Assembly: GCA_951802425.1 (NCBI GenBank)
Contig: OX637794.1
Location: 124,001-188,000 of the forward strand
DNA: 64,000 nucleotides
Origin: Clavaria fumosa
Lineage: Eukaryota > Basidiomycota > Agaricomycetes > Agaricales > Clavariaceae
Direction of reading: 5' to 3'
Position numbers and translations under genes: made by a program. The stretch's first letter is position 1; every line of letters begins with the position of its first letter. Below the pieces are notes generated by a model. That model was not told the origin of the DNA. It made no database searches and worked only from the letters and a program-made list of their open reading frames with translations. Positions 46,955 to 59,900 of the stretch are shown here, in pieces.

Positions 46955-48264
46955 GGTGAGTGGCTTTGTATTTGTTTAGGCTTTAAATATATTGAGCAGG
47001 TCAGGTGAGTAGCTTTGTATTTGTTTAGGCCTCAAATATATTTGAGCCAGTCATGAGGTCAGGTGAGTAGCTTTGTATTTGTTTAGGCCTTAAATATGTT
47101 GAGCAGGTCAGGTGAGTAGCTTTGTATTTGTTTAGGCCTCAAATATATTTGAGCCAGTCATGAGGTCAGGTGAGTAGCTTTGTATCTGTTTAGGCCTCAA
47201 ATATATTTGAGCCAGTTATGAGGTCAGGTGAGTGGCTTTGTATTTGTTTAGGCTTTCAATATATTGAGCAGGTCAGGTGAGTAGCTTTGTATCTGTTTAG
47301 GCTTTAGATATATTGAGCAGGTCAGGTGAGTAGCTTTGTATTTGTTTAGGCCTCAAATATATTTGAGCCAGTCATGAGGTCAGGTGAGTAGCTTTGTATT
47401 TGTTTAGGCCTCAAATATATTTGAGCCAGTCATGAGGTCAGGTGAGTAGCTTTGTATTTGTTTAGGCCTTAAATATGTTGAGCAGGTCAGGTGAGTAGCT
47501 TTGTATTTGTTTAGGCCTCAAATATATTTGAGCAGGTCAGGTGAGTAGCTTTGTATTTGTTTAGGCCTTAAATATGTTGAGCAGGTCAGGTGAGTAGCTT
47601 TGTATTTGTTTAGGCCTCAAATATATTTGAGCCAGTCATGAGGTCAGGTGAGTAGCTTTGTATCTGTTTAGGCCTCAAATATATTTGAGCCAGTTATGAG
47701 GTCAGGTGAGTGGCTTTGTATTTGTTTAGGCTTTCAATATATTGAGCAGGTCAGGTGAGTAGCTTTGTATCTGTTTAGGCTTTAGATATATTGAGCAGGT
47801 CAGGTGAGTAGCTTTGTATTTGTTTAGGCCTCAAATATATTTGAGCCAGTCATGAGGTCAGGTGAGTAGCTTTGTATTTGTTTAGGCCTCAAATATATTT
47901 GAGCCAGTCATGAGGTCAGGTGAGTAGCTTTGTATTTGTTTAGGCCTCAAATATATTTGAGCCAGTCATGAGGTCAGGTGAGTAGCTTTGTATCTGTTTA
48001 GGCCTCAAATATATTTGAGCCAGTCATGAGGTCAGGTGAGTAGCTTTGTATCTGTTTAGGCCTCAAATATATTTGAGCCAGTTATGAGGTCAGGTGAGTG
48101 GCTTTGTATTTGTTTAGGCTTTCAATATATTGAGCAGGTCAGGTGAGTAGCTTTGTATTTGTTTAGGCTTTAGATATATTGAGCAGGTCAGGTGAGTAGC
48201 TTTGTATTTGTTTAGGCCTCAAATATATTTGAGGCCTAAACAAATACAAAGCTACTCTATTTGA
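46955..48264 (+). repeat. Minisatellite array, right, upstream of right JmjC-like gene
   Basis: Same units as 45594-46497 in opposite orientation: caggtgagtagctttgtatt, tgtttaggcctcaaatatat and gagccagtcatgaggt. It is about 400 bp longer than the left array because a multi-unit block is repeated. The perfect 64-bp palindrome at its outer end (48194-48257) mirrors 45607-45670. Confidence 0.92.
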
Positions 48265-48356
48265 GCAGGTCAGGTAAGTACATGAACAATGTTCATGTTT
48301 ATCATCATTTGGTCCAATCTTGATAACACACTCCCAGCACTCTCATACATACTGTC

Positions 48357-51300
48357 ATGTCTCAAACCCAATTCCACTGCCTCCGTGATATTCGAATCAA
48401 TTCTTCTGTCCTAAAGTCTTACCCATGGCGAAATGGGTGCATTCATGAACCAGGACCTCTCCTTGCATGGGTAGAAAGCCACTGCCCAACTGTACTTCCT
48501 TCTCCTGCACACAATCTCATCAAGGTGAGTGTTCAGGTTTACCAGCACAGTTACTGTCCTTGATAGTCTGTAGATGCTTGCACAAGAAATAGATACAGTT
48601 GAAAATGAACCCCTGGCAGTTGACAAAGCAAATGCCTATGTCCTTGCCATTTTGATCCCTAGCCAAATCAGCCACACACCCATACCATTAGAACAGGCCT
48701 ACTTTGGTAAAATTATTCTTATGTACCAACTCCTTGATGTCCTCTTGTGGGTCCAAGACTGGCCTCCACATCCTGCTCTCCATCCCACCCCCCGCTCTCA
48801 CCCTCCAACTCTCTCACCCACTCTGGAGAGAATCCTCAAAAATCTTGAGAAATGGACTTCAATTGTCCCATCAACTGCCAACAGGGCTATACAGCACCTT
48901 GTACATTCACCACATAATATTGCCCTTCCTGCCCCTCCTCTCATATCTGCCCTGCCTGCTCTTCCTGTGCTAGAGGCAAGCACTTCAACAGTCCAGGACC
49001 TGGATGTGTGGGATGTGGATGTGGGGGATGTGGGGGATGCTGAGGAGCCTCGCAGGTTCAAGGCCACGATTTCAAACCTGCTCAAGGCATCCCAGCATGC
49101 TATTCACCGCTCCACACATGATGTTTTAGAACAGTGGCATTCTGTAGCCTTTGCAGTCAGTGCATTTAGACCAGTGAGTGTTACTTTGGATATCACAGAT
49201 CATAACTAATTCAATGTCAAGTCATACCTCAAGAGCCAGGGTCCACAAAGTGACCTACTCCACAGCCTTCATATGTGCATTTAGTTTTTAATATTCTTGA
49301 ATTTCTGCTGACAATGAAAACCAGGCAGGCTGCAGATCACCAAGTTGCACTGCCTGCTGGTCTTACCAATGCAGCAGTGATAAGAAACATAATCCAATAC
49401 ACACAACTTGCCCTGGCGATCTCCCCTCTCATCCTCTTAGTGCCACGGAATAGTGCCTCACAGTCCATCAATAAAGAGCAGCTCTTTTTGGTGAGTTAAG
49501 CTTTTTATTATCCTTTTATGGGTTAATCTTTATGATTCATTGGCCCAGTTGGGACAGTCACTTGGTGGAAAGCCAAGTTCACTACTGGCTATAGAGAAAA
49601 TGATGTGGAAGGCATTACTAAGATCATCATGTGGGATGGAGTACAAGGCTGAAGTTATTGAACTTCATGAGATGGGAGCAGCACTTGAGTGCAAAGGCAA
49701 CATACCACAATTACAGGATTGGTTTGTTACACGTGAGCATGTTCCACATTTATCCAGAGTTCATCTACTCACTTCTTTGGTTCAGGTGATATACCAGATG
49801 TATTATTCCCCCAAATTCAACCTGCACTTCTTCCTAATGAAGGGGAGATGCATGAGAATACAGGGGCAGCACCTCAGGAAGCACAAGAGGCACAGGAGAC
49901 ACAGTGAGTTGGCATTCTCAGGGAGGATGCCATTTAATCACTCTTCTATAGAGACATGGACATTTCTTCCCCACCACCACAGAATGAGCAGCAGACCCAG
50001 GAAGAAGAGACACAGCAGATGTCAGTCTGCAATTTCAGGGAGGATACAAGCTTACAAGCTAATCACACATCAATAGGGATGTGGACACTTTTCACCCACC
50101 ATCACAAGATGATGGGCAGACCCAAGAAGGGGCAGGGCCTCAGGAGACACAAGAGACACAGGAGACACAGTCAGTCTGCATTTTCAGGGAGGATATTGGC
50201 TAATCACACTCCAATAGAGATATAGACATGTTTCACCCACTGTCACAGGAAGAGTGTGCACAAAAGGAATGTTTTATGCTTGGTATGTTCTCACTTTGTC
50301 TTCCTTGCATGTGAGAACTAAGGGTAGCAATCTGGGTCCCAAATTACCAATAGCTCCAACAGAGGATTCACCAGCCACTCCAACACCAGTGGCCCCAATC
50401 ACTCCAGCAACCCCAGCTGCTCTAGAGACTACACCTCCAGCTACTCCAGTCACTCCAACAGCTCCAATGACTCCAGCAGCTCCAGCAGCTCTGGGTATAA
50501 CAGCACCTCCAGCAACTTCATCTGCTCCAACCACTCCAGCAATTCCAGTGACCCCAGCTGCTAGGGATGTGAGACTCCCTCTACCCTCATCACCCACTTC
50601 AATGTCAAACTCCCCCTTGACAACATCATCTTCATCCCCTGAGCCATCTCTTCAGAAATCACCTTCATTGCCAATAGCAGAACAAGGTCAGGACCAAGGT
50701 CTTGACAGTGAAATGGAAGTTGAGGATAATGATGAGGATGGCAAGGGGGAGGCTGAAATGGAGGATGAGGATGGTGAAGATGAGGTCTATCACAAAGGGG
50801 AGAGTGAAAAGGAGAGTCAAGGGGACAGTCAAGAGGAGAGTGGAGAGGAGGGGGAGGTTGAGGTTGAGGTTGAGGAGCCTTCACAGTCCAGGAAACCACA
50901 AACCCACCACCAGTCTAAAAATGAGCAGCAGCATCTGAAAAAAGGAATGGCTAAACACAAGGGGACAAAGCAATACCCTATATATGTTGACTTGGAGGGT
51001 GATGTAAGTACTTTTCTGAATTGCTTTCTCTTTACATTAACAATTTTTAGCATTATACACGCAACACCCTTCTGGACAATGTGGATGATGAGGTCAAGGT
51101 GTGTGTTCATTAATAGCTCTTTTTACCTCTGATATATCGAGTTATCCATAGTTGTCTGATGAGGAGATCATCTTCCAAGCTTATCTACCATGCCGTGATG
51201 CACTGCCCATTGAGGTGCACTTCCAAACTGCTGAAAATGCAGTAAGTACATCTATATTTGAAATATTATTAGATGCTAATGGACATTACAAAGACTGAGA

Positions 51301-53191
51301 TTGAGTATCCAATTATAAGAAAGCTCCAACAGAGTATTGAGGCTAGATACATTGATGGCCACCCACCCCATCATCACATATCTGCTTGGGAGCAGGGATA
51401 TGATCACAAATGTCCTCCCCCCTCCAGCATCTTTGTCTGTAACTTTGAGGAGTTCAACAGGCTATCAGCACAGGAGATCCAGCAAATATTCCACCATCGG
51501 CATATCTTGGTGCTCAAAGTACCATTACATGATGAGGGATTCACTCTGAACACCCTCAAAATGTATGCAAATGTTCACAGAACAGTGGACATGGTTGGTA
51601 AGTGGATTGTTCCTTATTTGAACCAAGATTCTTACCATTGAGTGCAGATATGAGCCTCCCAATGACAGGAAAAGGACTACGTCACAGCCAGGGGACACTT
51701 GTGGACTTTTATGCACAAAGCCAAGTTACTGGGATGGGTCGGATCCTCAATGTGTTGGATCTCCCTCTGGGTATTGAATATCGGCAAGCTTTACCATATC
51801 AGTATGTAGCTGATTCCTTGCTTGCTTTCTAAGCTGAAAAATAATACTCTAGTCACCTGTACTCTCATGGAGTGGCATGGCAACAAACAAGGGGACTGCC
51901 TGGTTTTACACAGGACAACCCCCCCACAGATCACCTTATATGGGCCACAGCAGCCATGAAAAATGCAACAACTGCATTTCATATTGATGGTAAGGGATTT
52001 GGGACAATTGTGGATAGCATTACAGGCACAAAGTATTGGGTGGTTGGCAGACAGAAAAGGGATTGCATGACACAGGGGCAAGATGGTGACATGGCATCTA
52101 TGTATGGGGTTGAGTGGACAAGAGATGGTGGTGTCCCACCTTGCTTTGAATATGAAGCTGTGGTTCTCCAGGCTGGGACAGTCTTGTGAGTCATGTCTCC
52201 ATTTAGTAAGATTTGTTTTCACATCCTTTCTCTCAGCTTCATGAGACCAAACACACCTCACTTAGTTGTGACAGTTGAGAACTCAGTAACCCTGGGCCGC
52301 CACATGTTCACCACAACCACCATTCGTGACACCTGCTGGGCACATATCCACTCTGGGATGTTGCTCTACAACATTACCAACACACTTCAGTATGAAGCTG
52401 ACATCTTCCTTCGACGAATGCTGGCAATGGCCATTGTAGAGTATACGGAATTAAAGGGTGAGTTTCTATTTGCTTTGCTTTCAAGTCTCATCTTTTTCTT
52501 TTTGCCAGGACAAAACCAGTCTCTCACAACTTCAGCACACTCATTCAATGTCCTGACCATGACTGGTTTGTTGGATGTTGTCACCCTGGCCAATGTATTG
52601 GAGCTTAGTGTGGTCTATGACCCCCGAGCATATACTGCAGAAGGGATTCCTGAACTGGAAGCAGCCCAAAGAGCTAAGTTGGTCCAGACCTGGAGTAACT
52701 TCCAAGATGACTTCTGCAAGAGATACCGACTGAAGACAGGGGACAAGTATCAGAGTCCTAGGGGAATAATCTTCAATCTCACACTGTTGAAATTGGCTCT
52801 GGGACTCTGCAAGTACAAGGAACTGCACCCAAAGGCCAATCCATCTTTCAAGTTGTTGGCCTTCCAGAACAAAATGATGGAGCATTTTAGAAAGCATCGG
52901 CCTGATCTGTTGACACCACTGACTAATCACATGAAGAGTGGTGTCTCAGACATTCCATATGATGTCAAAACTTTTGACTGGACAGGTGGTGAATTCTCTG
53001 TAGTCCCATTGAGTGAATGTCCCCCAGCTGATGAAGACCAGTCAGTTGGTGAGTTGTTTCATTGTTGGTTTCCCATTCCCTTTGAATTATTTATTTATTT
53101 TAACCTAGGCCCTGCAGGTCTCAAACGTGCCCTCAATCGTGCCATGCATGATGTCTATGTTGAGGTGGTGAAGCGGCCAAGGAGAAGTTGA
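48357..53191 (+). CDS. JmjC-like 2-oxoglutarate/Fe(II) oxygenase protein, right paralogue, 1321 aa
   Basis: A 17-exon model closes in frame: 48357-48524, 48574-49173, 49266-49490, 49549-49732, 49786-49903, 49952-50020, 50077-50169, 50218-50282, 50354-51003, 51051-51098, 51152-51241, 51273-51597, 51648-51801, 51853-52185, 52237-52457, 52509-53048, 53109-53191. Exons 6-8 encode related DxD..P..Q..QTQE units. Exon 9 is Thr/Pro/Ser-rich, then strongly acidic. The JmjC-like core has H973-I-D975 (FHIDGKGFGTIVDSITGTKYW) and H1049 in MRPNTPH, the two-histidine-one-carboxylate iron set of this superfamily. The last 270 residues are helical with a basic tail. The first 1.8 kb is identical to the left paralogue. 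Function unknown; a chromatin or RNA hydroxylase is possible. Confidence 0.75.
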
Positions 53192-53575
53192 TTTGGTTCT
53201 TTGTTCGTACTGATACCACTTCTAACAAGCCATTTGGAGCCCCTCCCCTTCCCCTATTTTGCTTTACATGTTGACCCCCATGTCATTTAATTATCTGGTT
53301 ACAAAATGCCCAGATCACTTGGTATTGAACCCATTCAGTCACAGACATGGTGCAGATATAGCTGTTCTTTTATGTGGGAAAGTGTGCTGTTCTTTTACAT
53401 GCCAGTTAGCAGTCCTGTACAAATCAATTATATAATACAGTACACTTTTTCTTAATGCATACTGTTACATTTGTTACATTAGATAATCTGCCTTCATCAT
53501 AAAGGCTTAGGGCAAGCCCTCAGCAAACTGGTAATGATAACAGTAACAAATATCAAGTACTAAGTCAGTGTTGGT
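53192..53575. other. 3' flank of the right JmjC-like gene, no gene
   Basis: No coding frame is supported. The terminator of the gene ending at 53191 must lie here; no clear signal could be singled out. Confidence 0.35.
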
Positions 53576-54277
53576 GTCATGCAGCAGAGTAGTTAGCAGA
53601 GCAGAGATATATAGATAAGAGTCCAATGTCAGATGAATGGAAAAGAGATAGCATAAGCAGAAACTTATGGGACTATGGCCTCAATGTATGTGTTGTGCTG
53701 CCACATATATACATGTCCCTATTTGTCAGACAGAAACAACACCAAAGAAGAAGATCAAAAACAGAAGTCAAACTCCAAATTCTGTTGGAGTCTGCCAGAG
53801 TTACTCAGAGTTGGTTGGATGACATGGAGAATGTCAAGGACAATGAGGATGAAAGCTCAGGGATGTTTGGAGCCAAGAGATGTTAATATTTGAACTGGAG
53901 AACAGGGAAATACAGGTAGGATCTTATACTGTAAGGACAGGAGTATAGGAGTACTTCAAACATAGTATATATCAACTTACTAGGAGAGTTTCACCACATG
54001 TGCCTGTGCAATTTTCTTGGAACAAAGAAACAACAACAAAAGATGATTCCCATGGGTCATGGGCATCCTCCCATTGGTGGACAGAATGAGGGGATGAGGG
54101 GAGAAGGTTCTAGAACAAAGTATGAAAGGTCTGAAGGACAGTGGAATGGAGTCCAAGGAAGGTGCAGAGCAGAGCGTGTGGAGTTACAGAGGAGTGGATC
54201 AGAGATGGCTGGAGTTGGTATGGAGTCTGGAGTCCAGAGCAGGGATTGTGCTTATGTGATCAGATGGGGTTGTAACA
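53576..54277 (-). mobile_element. Decayed gypsy LTR, second family
   Basis: It ends TGTAACA at 54277 and is followed by gtatccccctcttaggg, nearly the polypurine-tract region after the LTR at 762-1508. Internally it aligns with about 10013-10676. The left edge is uncertain. CG dinucleotides of the relative are mostly TG or CA here, as expected of old methylated DNA. Confidence 0.65.
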
Positions 54278-54480
54278 GTATCCCCCTCTTAGGGTCAAAC
54301 CCCTGAGACCCTCTAGCCAAAGTCCACATGAACACATGTCTCCCATAATGAGTTAGTCTTGGAGTTTCGTGGCATGTCAAGCAGAGTCTGAAAATATTTT
54401 GGGGCTCAAAAGGCCATGTGCATCACACTCCTTTTTTCTTTTCTTCCTTAACCCACTACCACCATCACTAGCCCCTAGCA

Positions 54481-55751
<1,271 letters not shown>

Positions 55752-57090
55752 TGTCAGGACCCATTCATTTTTCCCTTACCCAAGCTGACTTTACAAACAC
55801 CTATGAACCTCCTGACAACCCTCTACAACCTCGCAAGCTCCTCTACACACTTCTGGAAGCCTCCCCAACCTCCCCCATGTTCACACAACACTCGCGACCA
55901 CCATGCCATACTCGCGACACCTCTCTCTGCCTCACCCATGTGTATACTTTGCCTGGGCCCACCACCTCAATGCGTGACATGCTGTTGCACATCTTCTTCA
56001 GCTGGCATGTGACTTGCCGCTCAGCACTCTCGGCGCTACCACTACCAGCACCAATACATTATCAGCATTACGACTGTTACCCACATTACCAGCGTTACCC
56101 ATGTGACCTCCCGCCCAAGGTCACCTGCATCACTACCGTCACCCACATGACCACTCTTATGACCTTGTGACCTTAACACTCAAACGCGCCACTGACGGTC
56201 AGCTGCATATACCCTTCAAATTATGTTCTCCTTCCTCTCCTCAGTTGTCTATAACTATGTTACATATGATCTGAGAATCCCCCGTAGTTATAGTTACATA
56301 TATGATTATTTAACCAGGTCACAACCTTACCTATGCTTTCTTAACCCCTTGCGACCTTAGTAGAACATGCGCCTAGTCACTTTACGACTAAACATACCCC
56401 ATACTACTATAGTCTTGTCACTTGGTGACCTCTGTACTTTTCCTCTTTTGTTATACTCTTCTCTATGCACTTATATAAGTCTCACATGTACTTCTCATAC
56501 TGTAGACTTGATATTGATGCACTTTGGTTTAAGCTTGAGGCTATTACACCCTTTGAGCTTGGAACCACCATGATTGATAGGTCTTGTCTCACCTTGACAA
56601 CACCAAGATCACTCTGCTTCTTTCTAAATTCATCCTCTGCATTCATACAACTTGCACGCTCTAAGTATTTCCTTTCTTTTGTCTTGGTACTGATTCTTCG
56701 AACCCCATAGGTTCTCTCATTGGTTGGCAAAGTCATTGCCTTCACCAACACATCTCTCGACACCATCACAACTACCCATGACTCTTTCAACATTGTCTAT
56801 TTCTCCTTCTACACTTTGTTGGTCGACTTCGTGACCTTCTCAGCATTATCTGTTTCTCTCAACTTGTCCTTTTCCTTCTTTACACTTTGTCTACTGACTT
56901 CGTGACCTTCCCAGCGATGTCCTCCTGTCTCCCTATTTGTCTATTTCCATTCTTACACCTTTCAGACATCCCCACAACCTTCCAGGACCAAGACTGTGCT
57001 CAACAGTTGATTGGTCTTAGCAAGTTTCCAGGATTGGTCACCAACAAGTCAACCTTCAACGTTACTTACAAGACAGGACAGGCCCTAACA
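55752..57090 (+). repeat. 5' LTR of a plus-strand gypsy element
   Basis: 1339 bp from TGTCAGG to CCTAACA, homologous end to end to the solo LTR at 16575-17961 but with fewer CG pairs. TATATAA (56472-56478) lies about 30 bases before AGACTTGATATT (56504-56515), the predicted RNA start. Confidence 0.88.
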
Positions 57091-57091
57091 T

Positions 57092-57103
57092 AATATCAAG
57101 TCT
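57092..57103 (+). other. Self-primer binding site of the third gypsy element
   Basis: AATATCAAGTCT, one base after the LTR, is the exact complement of the predicted RNA 5' end at 56504-56515. This is the same arrangement as in the first element with a different sequence. Confidence 0.75.
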
Positions 57104-57139
57104 CCCCCTCACCCCACCACTCAACACCCAGAACCATTT

Positions 57140-59900
57140 ATTATGTCCACCAGTCACACTCCTCCCCAACCTATCACTCATCACTTTCAGACCCGCACAG
57201 GCAGCCGTGCGATTACTCCAATGGCCTTGGAGGCTACCTGTGAGCCGCCTACCACTGTTCAAGAGTGACCGGCATCCATCGTTCAATCACAACCCAAGGA
57301 AACCACCCAAATCACCCCAGCCAAGCTTCATCCCTGTGTGAAGAAGCCAAGTCCCTTGTAGAGCAGCATGGCTACCTGCACTTTGACTGTCCTTGCCACC
57401 GTACTTACCAAATCCTTAATAATACTCACTGCCAGTACGAAGCAGGAACCCTTGACAAAGAACTGGCGTATCTCATAGAGACCACAAATCTTTATGAGCC
57501 TTTGGTATGATTGATGGACAGATTCTGTGCTAACCCACAGAACCAACTATACAAGAGTCAGCATCAGTACCCAGGAACCACTGACTGTGGAGTCCCCACT
57601 CCCCCTGACCTGGATACCCCCTCGCGACCTCCGAGATCAGTTCATCCTGCCAGAGGACCCTGGGATATGGCCCCACTTTTCCAGGTTGTGGCCCAATCTC
57701 TGCAGAACTTTGCAAATCCTGCTGTGCCTGATGAATGACCTGCCATTGTCTCCAGAATCCCTGGGTACACCACCCCTCATAGCAGCTGGCCCACTTGGAC
57801 ACAACCAGCCACTACTCTGAGCAGGGCGCTCCCTCGTAACCCTATAGGGACCGAAGCAATGCTTCAACCTGCCCCCTGCCTCGAGATACCGGTCTAACCC
57901 TTCCATATTCCTCAACTGGAAGCATGACCAGTACCTCCGATGGAGATGCAACCAGCATCTTGCCCCCTGTCTCAGGCTGAAGCCCTGCAGGCCCCTCCAG
58001 TCCCCCCTATGCCTCCACACCTCACTACCATGCTTCAAGATGAGGCACCTGGTACCCACCATCACCACTACTATTACCAGGCCCCTCCTTCCAAAAGACC
58101 ATCAGCTTAAAACACTTCTGCCTGAGAATCTAAGCTTGACACTAGGCACCCCAAGCCATTCAATGGTTGCAACCAGTGTAAATGGAAACCCTTTGTCATG
58201 GAATGCCTAATGACTTTCTTTGTGAAACCCATAACCTTTCAAGGGGATCATGAGAAGGTCACATTTGCAGCCTCTTACCTCATGGGCACCATGCAGAGCC
58301 ACTACACCTCCCTCCTTCAATTCAATCCCAAACACCCAGCCTTACACTCGTGGGAAGGGTTCATCTGTGAGTTTGGAGGGATGTTTGGAGTGGTTAACAC
58401 ACAGATCGAGGTGGACCAGAACCTCCATATGTTGCAGATGGGCAAAAACGAATGGTTCTCGAACCATATTATATGCTTCGAGTCCTTCGCCTTTGAGTCC
58501 AACTGGAATTCTGCTGCTCTGCAATCGGAACTCTATCGTTCACTGTCCATGTGCATCAAAGAGGCTATGAAGGTCATTCTGTGACCTACAATGTATCAGG
58601 AACTTCAAGATTTGGCAATGCAAATCAATCAGAGGCACTGGGAGTATGAGAGCGAGACCCACCGAACCCAATTTTCGCGCCAACCCTCCTGCTCCTCATC
58701 CCCCTGCTCAACAAGGCAGAAATCGCCCCCTTCCTCAACAAGGTGGAAATCACAACTTCGTGAACATGTCGCGACCTTATCCAGCTGCTGGCAACAATCC
58801 TCCGATGCCCAGACCAGCCACAGAAAACCCCATGACCACATTGCGACCTGCTAATCCACCCTGCCAGCCGAATCCAAATCCACCTTACATTCCCCTCAGT
58901 GATGAGGAACAAGAACAACAATGTCAGGGAAATTTGTGTTTGAGATGTGGGAAGCCCGGACATTACAGCACAGCATGCCCCGATTGACAAGTAGCCGGAC
59001 AAGCAGTGTTTACGCTTGAGGAAGGAGAGGAAGACTTCCAGGAAGCATATGAAGTTGAGGAAGAAGTAGAAGAGGATGTTGATGATCTGCATGAAGAGTT
59101 AAACGAGGAAGTGACTCAGGAGCTTCCGGGGGAACTCTGAGTCACGATGAACCAACCCCCATACCCACATGGGCTGCGACTAGTTCCTCCTCTTCTCAGT
59201 TTCTTTGCAACTTTTCTAATATGCCTATTGCTTCCCAGTCCTCCCAATCCTTTCTCATAAAAATGCAAATCCCAGATTTTGGCTCGATTCCTCTCAATAC
59301 TCTTGTTGACTGTGGCACATCAATGAATTTTATCGATTTTACTCTTGCAAACACCCATCTGAACCTCCTAATGCCACTCCCACAACCCCTACCTCTTCAA
59401 TATTTTGACAGAAGTTCCTCCAGCTCCAATATCACCCACTACATCCTCGCTAATACAAAATTCCCTGACGATACCATCCAATCCATCAAGTTCCTCATCA
59501 CCAAGACCCATCCTCTCACTCCCGTCATTCTAGGGCTTGACTGGCTGCGAACCTGGAACCCCAAGATTGACTGGACTAACCTCTCCTTTAGTTTTGGACA
59601 GACTGCCTGCTCCGCAACTATCCCTCTCACCCTTCTGGATGCGAAACCCCCAAGTAAACCTCTTCCTGACCTCATGAACTCAACACCGAAATCTCCTAAA
59701 CCCCTGCAAGTTCAATTGGTCAAGGCCACCATGCTTCGTCAATTGGAACAACAAGGAGAATTTATAGGTCTCCTCCATTTTCAGCCTGCGAACAACCCCT
59801 ATGATGATGAATCAATACTCGTGAGTTCTGCAACCACCCAAACTTCTCCCCCAAACCCCAAAGAAATAGTTCTACAGGAGTACCACAATTTTATGGACAT
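57140..59900 (+). pseudogene. Gag and protease of third gypsy element, truncated
   Basis: A gag start lies at 57140 (MSTSHTPPQPITHHF) and the frame breaks after about 40 codons. The capsid region is readable at 58150-58584 (ITFQGDHEKVTFAASYLMG, HSWEGFICEFGGMFG). A CCHC knuckle, CLRCGKPGHYSTAC, is at about 58936. The protease runs at 59221-59660, with VDCGTSMNFIDF as the active-site loop and VILGLDWLRTWNPKIDW. The coding ends abruptly at 59900 where unrelated repeated DNA begins. Reverse transcriptase and integrase are missing. Frame changes between 57260 and 58200 make gag inactive. Confidence 0.85.

Larger units (their letters stand above)
43655..50209. repeat. Large palindrome: perfect inverted arms around facing minisatellites
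   Basis: Paired coordinates sum to 93864 throughout 43655-45594 and 48270-50209, so there is no insertion or deletion over about 1.94 kb. Every stretch I compared is identical. Outside 43655 and 50209 similarity drops at once to that of diverged paralogues. Inside, the arms run into minisatellite arrays of the same variants in facing orientation but unequal length. The non-repeated centre is about 46500-46950. Confidence 0.9.

Noticed and set aside
45594..48264. Arrays in the JmjC intergenic region read as CRISPR-like or telomeric
   Set aside because: Units of 47-58 bp are fully repetitive with no unique spacers and do not match fungal TTAGGG telomeres.
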